From contig NZ_CP049990.1 of assembly GCF_011388195.1 (NCBI RefSeq), positions 1,364,001-1,428,000 of the forward strand: a DNA stretch of 64,000 bases. The letters run 5' to 3'. The notes under the pieces are model-generated. The model was given only the letters and a program-made list of their open reading frames with translations. It was not told the origin of the DNA and searched no databases. Below, piece by piece: positions 35,928-44,739 of this stretch; position 1 is the first letter of the stretch; the number at the start of each line of letters is the position of its first letter. This stretch comes from Pusillimonas sp. DMV24BSW_D. GTDB lineage: Bacteria; Pseudomonadota; Gammaproteobacteria; Burkholderiales; Burkholderiaceae_B. The position numbers and the translations under genes are program-made.

Positions 35928-37190
35928 ATGACAACGGCCACCACAGTCATGAAACAGCATTTAATTGATCCGGAAATTTGTATTCGCTGTAACACCTGCG
36001 AAGAAACTTGCCCGATCGATGCCATTACACACGACTCCAACAACTACGTGGTGGATGCGTCGATATGTAATGATTGCATGGCCTGTGTGCCGCCGTGCCC
36101 CACCGGCGCAATCGACAACTGGATTCAAGTGGTAAGCGACAACGCTTACTCCATTGAAGAGCAATTTACCTGGGATGAGTTGCCCGAGCCGCAGGAAGCG
36201 CCGGAAGGTGCGGAGGTCGTCGAGGCAAAGGCGCCGGCAGCACCAACGGCTTCTGAGGCGCAAGAACAAGAGGGTGACCAAGACCTCGAGAACAAACCAT
36301 TTACGGCAGCGGGTGCCAGCATACCGCCTTGGTCGGCAGCCCATCCTTATACCAACCTGTATACGCATAAAAACCCGGTTACCGCGACCGTAGTGGGCAA
36401 TTACCGCGTTACCGACAGCGATACAGACAGCGATATTCATCATATTGTGCTTGATATGGGTGACACACCCATGCCGCTTCTGGAAGGCCAGTCAATCGCG
36501 ATTTTCCCTGCGGGTGAAGACGAGAACGGCCGTTCTTATCATGCGCGGCAATATTCCATTGCCAGCCCGCGCGACGGCGAGCGCCCCGGTTATAACAATT
36601 TGTCGATTACCGTAAAACGGGTTGTGGAAGACCACGACGGCAAACCCGTAAAAGGGGTATGTTCGAATTATTTGTGCGACCTGCAAAAGAACGACTCGGT
36701 GAAGTTGATTGGCCCATACGGCAACAGTTTCCTGATGCCGAATCTGCCTGACTCAAATCTGGTCATGATTTGCACCGGTACAGGGGCTGCGCCCATGCGT
36801 GCCATGACGGAGCATTGCCGTCGCCTGAATAAAGAAGGCAAATATCGTGGCAAATTAATGTTGTTTTTTGGGGCGCGTTCTGAGCGTGAGTTACCTTACT
36901 TTGGGCCGCTCATGAATTTGCCGAAAGACTTTATCGATATCAACCTGGCGTTGTCGCGGCAGGCCGATCGCCCTAAAAAATATGTACAAGACGTGATTCG
37001 CGAGCGCGCGTCTGATGTTTTGGCATTGATCAACGATAGCAAAACCTGCATTTATGTTTGCGGCTTGAAAGGCATGGAAGAAGGTGTGTTGGCTGCACTG
37101 AAAGACATCGTTACGGAAAGCGGCAAGAAATGGGAAGATGTTCACGCCCAACTTAAAACCCAAGGTCGGTTACACTTCGAAACTTACTAG
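35928..37190 (+). CDS. boxA: Benzoyl-CoA 2,3-epoxidase subunit BoxA (reductase)
   Basis: 420-residue NADPH-dependent reductase feeding electrons to BoxB. The N-terminus holds two [4Fe-4S] ferredoxin clusters: C18-x2-C21-x2-C24-x3-C28 and C47-x2-C50-x2-C53-x3-C57. Next comes an acidic Ala/Glu-rich linker (about residues 85-125), then a ferredoxin-NADP-reductase-like module: FAD-binding [18 protein letters not shown], the [11 protein letters not shown] segment, and NADPH-binding [19 protein letters not shown] precedes the ATG. Follows boxB after 117 bases with the hairpin. Confidence 0.95.
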   Translation: MTTATTVMKQHLIDPEICIRCNTCEETCPIDAITHDSNNYVVDASICNDCMACVPPCPTGAIDNWIQVVSDNAYSIEEQFTWDELPEPQEAPEGAEVVEAKAPAAPTASEAQEQEGDQDLENKPFTAAGASIPPWSAAHPYTNLYTHKNPVTATVVGNYRVTDSDTDSDIHHIVLDMGDTPMPLLEGQSIAIFPAGEDENGRSYHARQYSIASPRDGERPGYNNLSITVKRVVEDHDGKPVKGVCSNYLCDLQKNDSVKLIGPYGNSFLMPNLPDSNLVMICTGTGAAPMRAMTEHCRRLNKEGKYRGKLMLFFGARSERELPYFGPLMNLPKDFIDINLALSRQADRPKKYVQDVIRERASDVLALINDSKTCIYVCGLKGMEEGVLAALKDIVTESGKKWEDVHAQLKTQGRLHFETY

Positions 37191-37222
37191 TATTCAGTTC
37201 AATCGATTAAAGGTTGTATTTA

Positions 37223-37663
37223 ATGAAATTCAGTGAGTTTCGAGACGGCATGGTCATCAAGCACCCGCCTGTGGTGCTTGACGAAAAGACCATGATCGAC
37301 TTTGCCAAACAGTTCGACCCACAATGGTTTCATACTGATCCCGAAAAGGCCGGTAACAGCCGCTGGGGCGGCCTGATTGGCAGCGGTTGGCTTACTTGTA
37401 GTTTAGCGATGCGTATGGCAGCTGATTCTGCCTTGGCAGGCTCTGAAAGTTTCGGGTCTCCCGGCGTTGATAAGATTCGTTGGTTGCTACCCACGCGCCC
37501 CGGCGATGCTTTGCGTTTGGAGCTTACGGTTAATAACGTGCGCGTTTCAGAAACGCGTAAAGATTTGGGGATCGTGCGCTGGACATGGCGTGTGTATAAC
37601 CAGAATGATGATCAAGTGCTGGAGTTGGAAGCCACGAGCTTGTTCGATTTGGGGCAGGCCTGA
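37223..37663 (+). CDS. MaoC-family acyl-CoA hydratase-like protein
   Basis: About 146-residue hot-dog-fold protein of the MaoC/R-specific hydratase group. The hydratase-2 dyad region is FAKQFDPQWFHTDPEKA (Asp and His about five residues apart), followed by GSGWLTCSLAMRM. ATG 37223 is chosen over TTG 37214 because AAAGG ends 9 bases before it. 32 bases after boxA, so likely the last enzyme of the right block. It could hydrate the unsaturated adipyl-CoA intermediate towards beta-oxidation (inference). Confidence 0.85.
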   Translation: MKFSEFRDGMVIKHPPVVLDEKTMIDFAKQFDPQWFHTDPEKAGNSRWGGLIGSGWLTCSLAMRMAADSALAGSESFGSPGVDKIRWLLPTRPGDALRLELTVNNVRVSETRKDLGIVRWTWRVYNQNDDQVLELEATSLFDLGQA

Positions 37664-37723
37664 TTGCTTGGGGTTTTTAGCGCTCATCTTCAGCAATTCG
37701 CAAAGATTTTTTTGGAGGCTGAT

Positions 37724-38074
37724 ATGAAAAACCGAAAATTAGTCGCGACATCTGTTCTGGTTTCTTTGCTGTCATTCACTGGTTTAGCCGTTGCCGGCCA
37801 ACACGGAATGGCTAACCAGCCGCATGCGCCGGGTATGTCCGGCGCGAACAATATGCCTGGCCCGATGGGTAATTCAGCGAATATGCCTCGGTCAGGTATG
37901 AGCGGAATGATGATGGGCGATCAAGCCGGCATGGGTGGCATGATGATGGGCGGGTGCCCCTTAATGGCGGGCATGGGTGATGTTTTAAGCCCGCGGGAGC
38001 AGATGAAAATGCATGCCGAGATGATGCAATCAATGGGGCAGATTATGCAGAAGTATGCTGACCGCGCCGAATAA
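37724..38074 (+). CDS. Methionine-rich exported protein, unknown function
   Basis: 116-residue protein. The N-terminal signal peptide (MKNRKLVATSVLVSLLSF, cleavage near AVA-GQ) is clear. The mature part of about 93 residues holds 21 methionines by my count, mostly in GM and MMMG motifs (MSGMMMGDQAGMGGMMMGG), three histidines and one cysteine. The last third is a charged helix (SPREQMKMHAEMMQ). Met-rich periplasmic proteins often bind Cu(I)/Ag(I), but no known family is recognised here. ATG 37724 is preceded by TTGGAGG; an upstream TTG start is unsupported. 60 bases after the MaoC-like gene; whether it belongs to the box unit is unclear. Confidence 0.75.
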   Translation: MKNRKLVATSVLVSLLSFTGLAVAGQHGMANQPHAPGMSGANNMPGPMGNSANMPRSGMSGMMMGDQAGMGGMMMGGCPLMAGMGDVLSPREQMKMHAEMMQSMGQIMQKYADRAE

Positions 38075-38092
38075 AAAGTTAAAAGCTGCCGG

Positions 38093-38125
38093 GCCTGACG
38101 TCATGAGTTGCGTATGTCGTCAGGC
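38093..38125. terminator. Weak hairpin between convergent genes
   Basis: Stem GCCTGACG (38093-38100) / CGTCAGGC (38118-38125), 17-base loop, then TTCT. It covers the stop of the 76-residue minus-strand gene and lies 18 bases after the Met-rich gene stop. Possible bidirectional terminator, without a good U-tract. Confidence 0.3.
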
Positions 38126-38331
38126 TTCTCCGCCGGCCAGTTACTGAACGCGATGAAGTACAAAAGAATCAGGTTGGCTAACGGAATCAATATCAATATA
38201 CCCATCCATCCTGGGTAACCGATTCGCTTGCAGATACGCCAGGCGGGAATGACCACCAAAACGGCAATAACCAGCATCCATAGCCAGTGGCCAAACCACA
38301 TACCGTCGTTAAACATGTAATTTCCCATCAT
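38101..38331 (-). CDS. Small membrane protein, two transmembrane segments
   Basis: 76-residue protein starting MMGNYMFNDGMWFGHWLWM. Two hydrophobic segments (about 13-31 and 42-60) are joined by a short basic loop CKRIGYPGW, with a charged C-terminus EKPDDIRNS. The ATG overlaps the stop of the upstream APC permease gene (ATGA), and AAGGA precedes it, so translation is coupled. Possibly an accessory subunit of the permease or an unrelated membrane peptide; the loop vaguely resembles DUF805-type proteins. No function can be assigned. Confidence 0.7.
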   Translation of the reverse strand: MMGNYMFNDGMWFGHWLWMLVIAVLVVIPAWRICKRIGYPGWMGILILIPLANLILLYFIAFSNWPAEKPDDIRNS

Positions 38332-39638
38332 GAGGTCCTTTTAAGAAATATTTGTTCTGTAATCGCAATCGCGATCATGGCCACAACCGCTACTGCGATC
38401 ACGAATGAGTCTGTGTTCAACTTAACCCAAACGAATCCGCCCAGGGCCAGTAAATCCAGGATAATCGCTATGGCGGGAACCCAAGCCTTGGCTTTGATAT
38501 CTTCGCGCAGATAGCGTAGTACCCCCCAATGTATGGCGATATCCATAACAAGGTAGAACACGATACCTAGCGCAGCAATGCGCGAAAGGTCAAAAAACGC
38601 GGTCAGAATCAAGCCCAGAACAACGGTATAAACCAGGGTGTGTTTCTGTATGCTGCCCGGCATGCCGAAATGGCTGTGAGGAACAAGCTTCATTTCCGTA
38701 AGCATGGCCAGCATTCTGGAAACGGCAAATATGCTGGCCAGAATACCGCCCGCAGTGGCCAACATGGCAATGGCCACAGTGAACCAGACACCATATTCGC
38801 CCAACGCCGGCCTGGCGGCGGCGGCCAGTGAGTAGTCTTGAGTTTTAATGATTTCCGACAGGGAAAGGTTGCCGGCTACCGCAAAGCCTACCAAGGTGTA
38901 GATAACGACGCAAGCCGCAATGGAAATGATAATGGCACGGCCCACGTTGCGGTGGGGGTCTTTTACTTCTGAACCGCTGTTGGTGATGGTTGTAAAGCCC
39001 TTGAATGCCAGAATGCCCAGAGCAGTAGCACCAAAAAAATTGCCAATACTGTTGCCGGCTTCATTGCTATTGGAAAAGTTAACGGCGATGCCGTCGGCAA
39101 CCCAGACACCGACTAGACCAAAGATCAGAATACCGCCGATTTTCAGAACGCCGATGAAGGAAGCCGTTCCCTGAATAAATTGATTGCCGGACAAGTTGAT
39201 GAGAAAAGCCGCCAGAATCAAGAGCACCCCTAATAGGGGTACCATATAGCCGCTGTCGTCGCCACCGAACAGCTGCATGGTATACGAGCCAAAGGTTCGG
39301 GCAAGAAAGCTTTGGGCAATGACCATCGAAAAATACATCAGTAATGCATTGAACGCGGTGGGAAGCCGATTCCCATAGGCTTTATGCAGATACATGCCGA
39401 TACCACCGGCCGATGGGTAGGCATTTGAGATTTTGATGTAGGAATAAGCGCTGAAGCTAACGATAACGGCGGCTGCCAGAAAGGCCAGCGGGAAAAGCGC
39501 GCCGGTCATTTGTGCCATTTGTCCGGTTAGCGCAAAGATGCCCGCGCCAATCATGACGCCGGTGCCCAACATGACTGTGCCGCCAAGTGTCAGGCTGTTT
39601 TCACGATAGTGGGAAGTTCGGTCTTGATTCTTGCTCAT
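38328..39638 (-). CDS. APC-superfamily amino acid permease
   Basis: 436-residue inner-membrane transporter with about 12 hydrophobic segments. The APC-family signature is visible in transmembrane 1, GTGVMIGAGIFALTGQMAQM, and KGFTTITNSGSEVKDPHRNV is the typical loop after transmembrane 6. The ORF is slightly short of the 450-500 usual for the family but ends cleanly. Substrate unknown, probably amino acids or amines. Cotranscribed with the 76-residue membrane protein downstream. Confidence 0.88.
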   Translation of the reverse strand: MSKNQDRTSHYRENSLTLGGTVMLGTGVMIGAGIFALTGQMAQMTGALFPLAFLAAAVIVSFSAYSYIKISNAYPSAGGIGMYLHKAYGNRLPTAFNALLMYFSMVIAQSFLARTFGSYTMQLFGGDDSGYMVPLLGVLLILAAFLINLSGNQFIQGTASFIGVLKIGGILIFGLVGVWVADGIAVNFSNSNEAGNSIGNFFGATALGILAFKGFTTITNSGSEVKDPHRNVGRAIIISIAACVVIYTLVGFAVAGNLSLSEIIKTQDYSLAAAARPALGEYGVWFTVAIAMLATAGGILASIFAVSRMLAMLTEMKLVPHSHFGMPGSIQKHTLVYTVVLGLILTAFFDLSRIAALGIVFYLVMDIAIHWGVLRYLREDIKAKAWVPAIAIILDLLALGGFVWVKLNTDSFVIAVAVVAMIAIAITEQIFLKRTS

Positions 39639-39739
39639 GCAGCCCTTTCATAGCTTTTTTAAAGGGTACGTCTGGTATGAACATTAATCAAGGGTTTAAA
39701 AAATTCGCATCGCTGAAGAGCTATGTTGAGAGCATAAAA

Positions 39740-39775
39740 AAAACGGCAAAGCATGGTCACAAGCTTTGCCGTTTT
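39740..39775. terminator. Rho-independent terminator after gcdH
   Basis: Stem AAAACGGCAAAGC (39740-39752) / GCTTTGCCGTTTT (39763-39775), 10-base loop. A-run on one side and T-run on the other make it bidirectional; it mainly ends leftward gcdH transcription, 53 bases past the stop, and insulates the permease gene. Confidence 0.85.
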
Positions 39776-39827
39776 TATTGACTGCCTTGTTATTGAAGAA
39801 ATGACTCGGCAATCATAATTGTTAGCA

Positions 39828-41021
39828 TCAGAAAAATGCCTGCAAACCGGTTTGTGCGCGGCCCAGAATCAGGGCGTGAACGTCGTGCGTACCTTCGTAG
39901 GTATTCACCACTTCCAGGTTCACCAGGTGGCGTGCAACACCGAACTCGTCGGAGATACCATTACCACCGAGCATATCGCGAGCCATACGGGCAATATCAA
40001 GTGATTTGCCGCATGAGTTGCGCTTCATGATGGAGGTGATTTCAACTGCGGCAGTGCCTTCGTCTTTCATGCGGCCCAAACGCAGGCAGCCTTGCAGACC
40101 CAGTGTGATTTCGGTTTGCATGTCGGCCAGTTTCTTTTGAATGAGCTGGTTTTGCGCCAGGGGGCGACCGAACTGTTTGCGATCGAGTGTGTATTGGCGG
40201 GCGGTGTGCCAGCAGAACTCTGCCGCACCCAAGGCGCCCCAGGCAATACCGTAGCGGGCCGAGTTCAGGCAGGTGAAGGGGCCACGCAAGCCGCTGACAC
40301 CGGGCATCATGTGATCTTCGCTTACTTCCACTTCGTCCATGACAATTTCGCCTGTAATGGAAGCGCGCAGACCGACCTTGCCGTGAATGGCAGGTGCCGA
40401 CAGACCTTTCATGCCTTTTTCCAGGATGAAGCCGCGGATTTTGCCGTCGAAGTCACCACCAACACATTTCGCCCACACAACGAAAACGTCGGCGATGGGG
40501 GAATTGGTGATCCACATTTTTGTACCGCTTAGCTTGTAGCCACTGTCGGTTTTTACTGCGCGGCTTTCCATGTTGCCGGGGTCGGAACCGTGGTTAGGTT
40601 CTGTTAAGCCGAAGCAACCAATCCACTCGCCGCTGGCCAGCTTTGGCAGGTACTTCTGTTTTTGCTCTTCGCTGCCGAATTCGTTAATCGGTACCATCAC
40701 CAGGGAGGATTGAACGCTCATCATGGAGCGGTAACCGGAATCGACACGCTCAACTTCGCGTGCGATGAGGCCGTAGCAGACGTAATTCAGGCCGGAGCCA
40801 CCGTATTCAGTGGGGATAGTGGGGCCCAGCAAGCCCAGTTCACCCATTTCACGGAAAATTTCAATGTCGGTTTTTTCGTTGCGGAAGGCTTCCAGAACGC
40901 GTGGTGCGAGTTTGTCTTGCGCGTACGCTTGAGCGGCATCCTTTACCATGCGCTCTTCTTCTGTAAGCTGTGAATCAAGTAACAGGGGGTCTTCCCAATG
41001 GAAGGATGGGGCCGAGGACAT
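39828..41021 (-). CDS. gcdH: Glutaryl-CoA dehydrogenase
   Basis: 397-residue FAD acyl-CoA dehydrogenase that oxidises and decarboxylates glutaryl-CoA to crotonyl-CoA (lysine, tryptophan and aromatic degradation). Signature regions: [20 protein letters not shown] and [19 protein letters not shown]; the catalytic glutamate lies in [17 protein letters not shown], as in GcdH. Start ATG 41021 with GGAG upstream. Divergent from a LysR regulator with a palindromic operator between them, the usual gcdH-gcdR layout. Ends before a strong terminator. Confidence 0.94.
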   Translation of the reverse strand: MSSAPSFHWEDPLLLDSQLTEEERMVKDAAQAYAQDKLAPRVLEAFRNEKTDIEIFREMGELGLLGPTIPTEYGGSGLNYVCYGLIAREVERVDSGYRSMMSVQSSLVMVPINEFGSEEQKQKYLPKLASGEWIGCFGLTEPNHGSDPGNMESRAVKTDSGYKLSGTKMWITNSPIADVFVVWAKCVGGDFDGKIRGFILEKGMKGLSAPAIHGKVGLRASITGEIVMDEVEVSEDHMMPGVSGLRGPFTCLNSARYGIAWGALGAAEFCWHTARQYTLDRKQFGRPLAQNQLIQKKLADMQTEITLGLQGCLRLGRMKDEGTAAVEITSIMKRNSCGKSLDIARMARDMLGGNGISDEFGVARHLVNLEVVNTYEGTHDVHALILGRAQTGLQAFF

Positions 41022-41058
41022 AATGAATGCGCTCCGAAAATAAGTTTAGGTTTAAAGT

Positions 41059-41087
41059 ATTTTACCGAAAACGCAACCCAAGGTAAA
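41059..41087 (-). promoter_or_regulatory. Putative gcdH promoter
   Basis: On the minus strand: TTTACC (41087-41082), 17-base spacer, TAAAAT (41064-41059), 38 bases before the gcdH ATG. The LysR-type palindrome at 41133-41151 lies about 45 bases upstream of the -35, a usual activator position. Confidence 0.5.
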
Positions 41088-41132
41088 CGTATTCGTACCA
41101 ATACTGGCAGGTTATGTGAGTTATTGGCACAA

Positions 41133-41151
41133 TGCAATTGATAAAATTGCA
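41133..41151. promoter_or_regulatory. LysR-type operator between gcdH and its regulator
   Basis: Perfect palindrome TGCAATT-N5-AATTGCA (41133-41151), consistent with the T-N11-A rule of LysR regulators. The 7-mer GCACAAT occurs at 41127-41133 and again at 41149-41155, adding a direct-repeat element. Confidence 0.6.
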
Positions 41152-41209
41152 CAATGTCGTGACAAATGTGCACGTTTCGAGTCATCACAAAGCCGATATG
41201 GGAGAACTA

Positions 41210-42109
41210 ATGCGTAAAGGCGTGCCGAACTTAGGGGCTTTGCAGGCATTTGAGGCAACGGCGCGCCTGGGATCATTTTCGCGCGCCGCAGAGGAATTGT
41301 CACTGACCCATAGTGCCATTTTTCGGCAGGTGAATGGGCTGGAGGAGCGCTTGGGTGTCGCGCTTTTTAGTCGTGTGCGTCGGCGTATTGTGTTAACCGA
41401 TGCGGGGGCGGAATATGCCGCACGTGTTCGCCATCATCTGGAGCAGTTGGAAAAAGACACGTTTAGTTTAATGTCGCGTGCCGGGCTGGGTCATAGTTTG
41501 CATATTGCCGTGCTACCCACATTGGCTACGACGTGGCTCATTCCGCGTTTGCCGGCTTTTCAGTCGCGTCATGCCGATATCGCGGTGAGTTTGTCCAGTC
41601 GCACGTTGCCGTTTCAGTTTGCCGACCATCCTTTCGATGCGGCTATTTATCATGCCGAGCAGCCGTGGGCCGCCACGCAAGGTATTCGCTTGTTTCCCGA
41701 AGAGGCGCTTGTTCCGGTTTGTTCTCCCTTCCTGTATGAAATTGCACAACATGCGTCGGATGGGTTGGCAGGTCTAACGCATTTGCACATGATGTCGCGG
41801 CCCGACGCATGGCGTGACTGGTATCGTACGCAGGGTCTTGAATACTTGCCCGGTGTCGCGGCGGGTCCTCGTTACGAGCTCTTCACGATGCTATTGGCGG
41901 CAGTGCATGCAGGGCTGGGGGTCGGATTGATTCCGCGCTTTTTGGCTGATGAGGCGCTGGCAAATGGTGACCTGGTCGTGCCGTTCGACGGGGCCCTGGC
42001 TGTGCGGCAGTCGTACTATTTCAGTTACCCTGTTCATGTCGGGAAAACCGACGCACTGATTGCTTTTGAGGCATGGCTGCAGGAAACGGTTGAAGAACAG
42101 GCGGGTTGA
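41210..42109 (+). CDS. LysR-family regulator (GcdR/GcvA-like)
   Basis: About 299-residue regulator. N-terminal winged helix: PNLGALQAFEATARLGSFSR, then LTHSAIFRQVNGLEERLGVA. The C-terminal ligand-binding part includes YELFTMLLAAVHAGLGVGLI. ATG 41210 (MRKGVPNLG) is preferred: GGGAG at 41200-41204 lies 5 bases ahead, while frames starting at 41132 or 41198 would add residues not seen in the family and run over the operator. It is divergent from gcdH, its likely target, but its stop also overlaps the downstream ggt start by four bases, so it may control both. Confidence 0.88.
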   Translation: MRKGVPNLGALQAFEATARLGSFSRAAEELSLTHSAIFRQVNGLEERLGVALFSRVRRRIVLTDAGAEYAARVRHHLEQLEKDTFSLMSRAGLGHSLHIAVLPTLATTWLIPRLPAFQSRHADIAVSLSSRTLPFQFADHPFDAAIYHAEQPWAATQGIRLFPEEALVPVCSPFLYEIAQHASDGLAGLTHLHMMSRPDAWRDWYRTQGLEYLPGVAAGPRYELFTMLLAAVHAGLGVGLIPRFLADEALANGDLVVPFDGALAVRQSYYFSYPVHVGKTDALIAFEAWLQETVEEQAG

Positions 42110-43869
42110 AAAAGATGATGGGAACGAGGCAGGTTGCAGGCTATTTTATCTCGGCTCTGATAGTTGGTAGTTTGTTGTCGGGCATGTCAGTAGCGTTGGC
42201 CCGTACACCGGTCAACCCTGAAGAGGCAACAGGTTGGACTGAAAAGTCTTTGGCTCGCGCCGATGACTACATGATTTCAGCCGCGAATCCTCATGCCTCA
42301 AAGGCAGGGCTGGCGATACTGGATGCCGGCGGTAGCGCCGTCGATGCTGCGATTGCCGCACAGTTGGTGCTAAGTTTGGTTGAGCCTCAGTCTTCAGGGC
42401 TCGGAGGGGGCGGGTTCATGGTGGTGTTCGATGCAGCAAACCAGCGCCTTCGCACTTACGATGCGCGGGAGACCGCGCCGGTGGATTCCAATGGAAGCTA
42501 TTTCAAAGTTGACGGCGAGGTATTGCCTTTTTGGGATGCGGTGAATAGTGGATTGTCGGTGGGCACTCCAGGTTTGTTGCGTGGCCTGGAAAAAATGCAT
42601 GCCGATGGCGGGCGCTTGCCATGGGCCGACCTATTCCAGCCGGCAATCCAACTTGCGCGAGACGGCTTTGCGGTGTCGCCCCGTTTGCACGGGCTGCTGC
42701 TACGCAGTAAAGAGTTGCGCCAAAGCAAGACCGCCCGGTCTTACTTTTACGATGCGCAAGGCAAACCACGCCCTGTGGGTTATGTGTTGAAGAACCCCGC
42801 ATTGGCCAGTGTGTTTGAGCAGGTGGCACAACAAGGTGCTGATGCGTTCTATGACGGTGTCATTGCCCACGATATTGTCAGCGCGGTGCGGTCGCACGCA
42901 ACGCCGGGCACGCTTGCTTTGCCGGATTTGGTCTATTACGAAGCGGTGCCGCGCGAGCCGCTTTGTGTGGCTTATTTAGAGTACGAATTATGCGGAATGG
43001 GTCCGCCCAGTTCGGGTCCAGTTACGGTAATGCAAATTTTGCTGATGCTAACGCATACAGATATTCTTGATTACGCCCCTAACTCGCTCGAAGCCGTTCA
43101 TTTATTTGCCGAAGCGGGGAAGCTGGCGTGTGCGGATCGTGATGTGTATATTGCCGACCCTGACTTCGTGTCCTTTCCTGTGAATACATTGTTGGCCCCC
43201 CGTTATATTGCCCGGCGCGCCGCTTTAATTAACCCCGCTCGCGCTATGCCGCGTGCCCGGGCGGGCAATCCGCTTGGAGAAATCTCTACGTTTGGCAAAG
43301 ACCGTTCTCCTGAGTTACCTTCAACAACACATTTGTCAGTTGTCGATAAAGATGGAAATGTGGTGTCGATGACAACTTCAGTGGAGTCGGCATTTGGCAG
43401 CAAAATCATGGTGCGCGGTTTCTTATTAAACAACCAGCTCACTGACTTTTCTTTGCGCGGTGTCGATGAAGCCGGCATGCCGGTTGCCAACCGCGTTGAG
43501 CCGAGCAAGCGTCCTCGCAGTTCCATGGCGCCCATGATCGTGCTGCGGGACGGCAAGCCTTATATGGCTATCGGTGCGCCCGGTGGCCCATTCATTATTA
43601 GTTTTGTGGCTAAAACGCTATTAGGCGTGTTGGGTTGGGGGCTGGACATTCAAGCTGCAATTGCGCTGCCCAATCGGGGGAGTTGCAATTATGGCACCGA
43701 GATTGAGCAGGGAACGCAGCTTGAGTCGCTTGCAACCCCTCTTGAAAAAATGGGCCACAAAGTGCGTTTGGAGTCGCTGCCCAGCGGCTTGCAGGGCATT
43801 GTCATCACGCCCGACGGCATCGAAGGCGGAGCCGATCCGCGCCGCGAAGGCGTGGCACTGGGGCGTTAA
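42106..43869 (+). CDS. ggt: Gamma-glutamyltransferase (glutathione hydrolase)
   Basis: Periplasmic enzyme that cuts or transfers the gamma-glutamyl group of glutathione; 587 residues including a signal peptide (hydrophobic ~12-32, cleavage near VALA-RT). It is made as a proenzyme that cuts itself into two subunits before a threonine: here ELPSTTHLSVVDKDGNVVSM provides the nucleophile Thr. GLGGGGFMVVFD and PRSSMAPMIVLRDGKPYMAI are typical. The start is TTG 42106, overlapping the LysR stop, or ATG 42115; neither has a good Shine-Dalgarno, so coupling to the upstream gene is likely. Confidence 0.92.
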   Translation: MKKMMGTRQVAGYFISALIVGSLLSGMSVALARTPVNPEEATGWTEKSLARADDYMISAANPHASKAGLAILDAGGSAVDAAIAAQLVLSLVEPQSSGLGGGGFMVVFDAANQRLRTYDARETAPVDSNGSYFKVDGEVLPFWDAVNSGLSVGTPGLLRGLEKMHADGGRLPWADLFQPAIQLARDGFAVSPRLHGLLLRSKELRQSKTARSYFYDAQGKPRPVGYVLKNPALASVFEQVAQQGADAFYDGVIAHDIVSAVRSHATPGTLALPDLVYYEAVPREPLCVAYLEYELCGMGPPSSGPVTVMQILLMLTHTDILDYAPNSLEAVHLFAEAGKLACADRDVYIADPDFVSFPVNTLLAPRYIARRAALINPARAMPRARAGNPLGEISTFGKDRSPELPSTTHLSVVDKDGNVVSMTTSVESAFGSKIMVRGFLLNNQLTDFSLRGVDEAGMPVANRVEPSKRPRSSMAPMIVLRDGKPYMAIGAPGGPFIISFVAKTLLGVLGWGLDIQAAIALPNRGSCNYGTEIEQGTQLESLATPLEKMGHKVRLESLPSGLQGIVITPDGIEGGADPRREGVALGR

Positions 43870-43875
43870 TGTTTT

Positions 43876-44724
43876 TTAATGAAAGACCACTGTTCGGCTG
43901 CCATTCAGCAAAATGCGATGTTCCACATGGCTGCGCACGGCACGTGACAGCACCAGCGACTCAATATCGCTGCCTACCTGGGTAAGATCTTTTGCACTCA
44001 TATTGTGGTTCACGCGCTCGATATCCTGTTCAATAATCGGGCCTTCATCCAGGTCGGACGTGACATAGTGCGCAGTGGCGCCGATAATTTTGACACCGCG
44101 TGCATGCGCCTGATGGTAGGGTTTGGCCCCCTTGAAACTGGGCAGAAAGCTGTGGTGAATGTTAATCGCACGACCCGAAAGCGCACGACACATTTCGGTG
44201 CTTAGAATTTGCATATAGCGTGCCAGTACGACCAAGTCTACTTGTTGTTCGTTCACCAGCGCAAGAATGCGTTCTTCCTGTTCCCGTTTTGTTTCGGGGG
44301 TGACGGGAAAGTGGTGAAACGGAATGTCATAAGCCTTGGCCATGCCGGCGTGATCGTTGTGGTTCGACACGACACCGACAACGTCGACATTCAACTGGCC
44401 GCTGTGTGTGCGAAACAGCAAGTCGTTTAAGCAGTGCCCTTGCCGGCTGGCAAGAATCAGCAAACGCGCTTTGCGTTGCGCATCATGGACACGCGCCTGC
44501 ATACTGAACTCCTGGGCAACTGCCTGGAACTGCTGTTCAAGCTCTTCTGCTTGCTGATGCTTGGGAAGTTCAAAGTGCACGCGCAGGAAGAACTGTTTGG
44601 TTTCGGTGTCGCCGAATTGCTGGGCATCCAGGATATTGCCCTGTCGCTCCAGCAACCAGCCTGAAACACGATGCACAATACCGGTTCGGTCGGGGCAGGA
44701 CAGGGTCAGAATGTAGTCGTTCAT
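43876..44724 (-). CDS. purU: Formyltetrahydrofolate deformylase
   Basis: Hydrolyses 10-formyl-THF to THF and formate, balancing one-carbon units. 282 residues: an N-terminal ACT domain (LSCPDRTGIVHRVSGWLLER, residues ~8-30) and a C-terminal formyltransferase-like domain with RYMQILS, INIHHSFLPSFKGAKPYHQA and GATAHYVTSDLDEGPIIEQD. The histidine/aspartate set of the family is present. Formate is also released by BoxC in this organism. Starts at ATG 44724; convergent with ggt, 6 bases apart. Confidence 0.95.
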   Translation of the reverse strand: MNDYILTLSCPDRTGIVHRVSGWLLERQGNILDAQQFGDTETKQFFLRVHFELPKHQQAEELEQQFQAVAQEFSMQARVHDAQRKARLLILASRQGHCLNDLLFRTHSGQLNVDVVGVVSNHNDHAGMAKAYDIPFHHFPVTPETKREQEERILALVNEQQVDLVVLARYMQILSTEMCRALSGRAINIHHSFLPSFKGAKPYHQAHARGVKIIGATAHYVTSDLDEGPIIEQDIERVNHNMSAKDLTQVGSDIESLVLSRAVRSHVEHRILLNGSRTVVFH

Positions 44725-44739
44725 CGTTATCGGTTCGAT

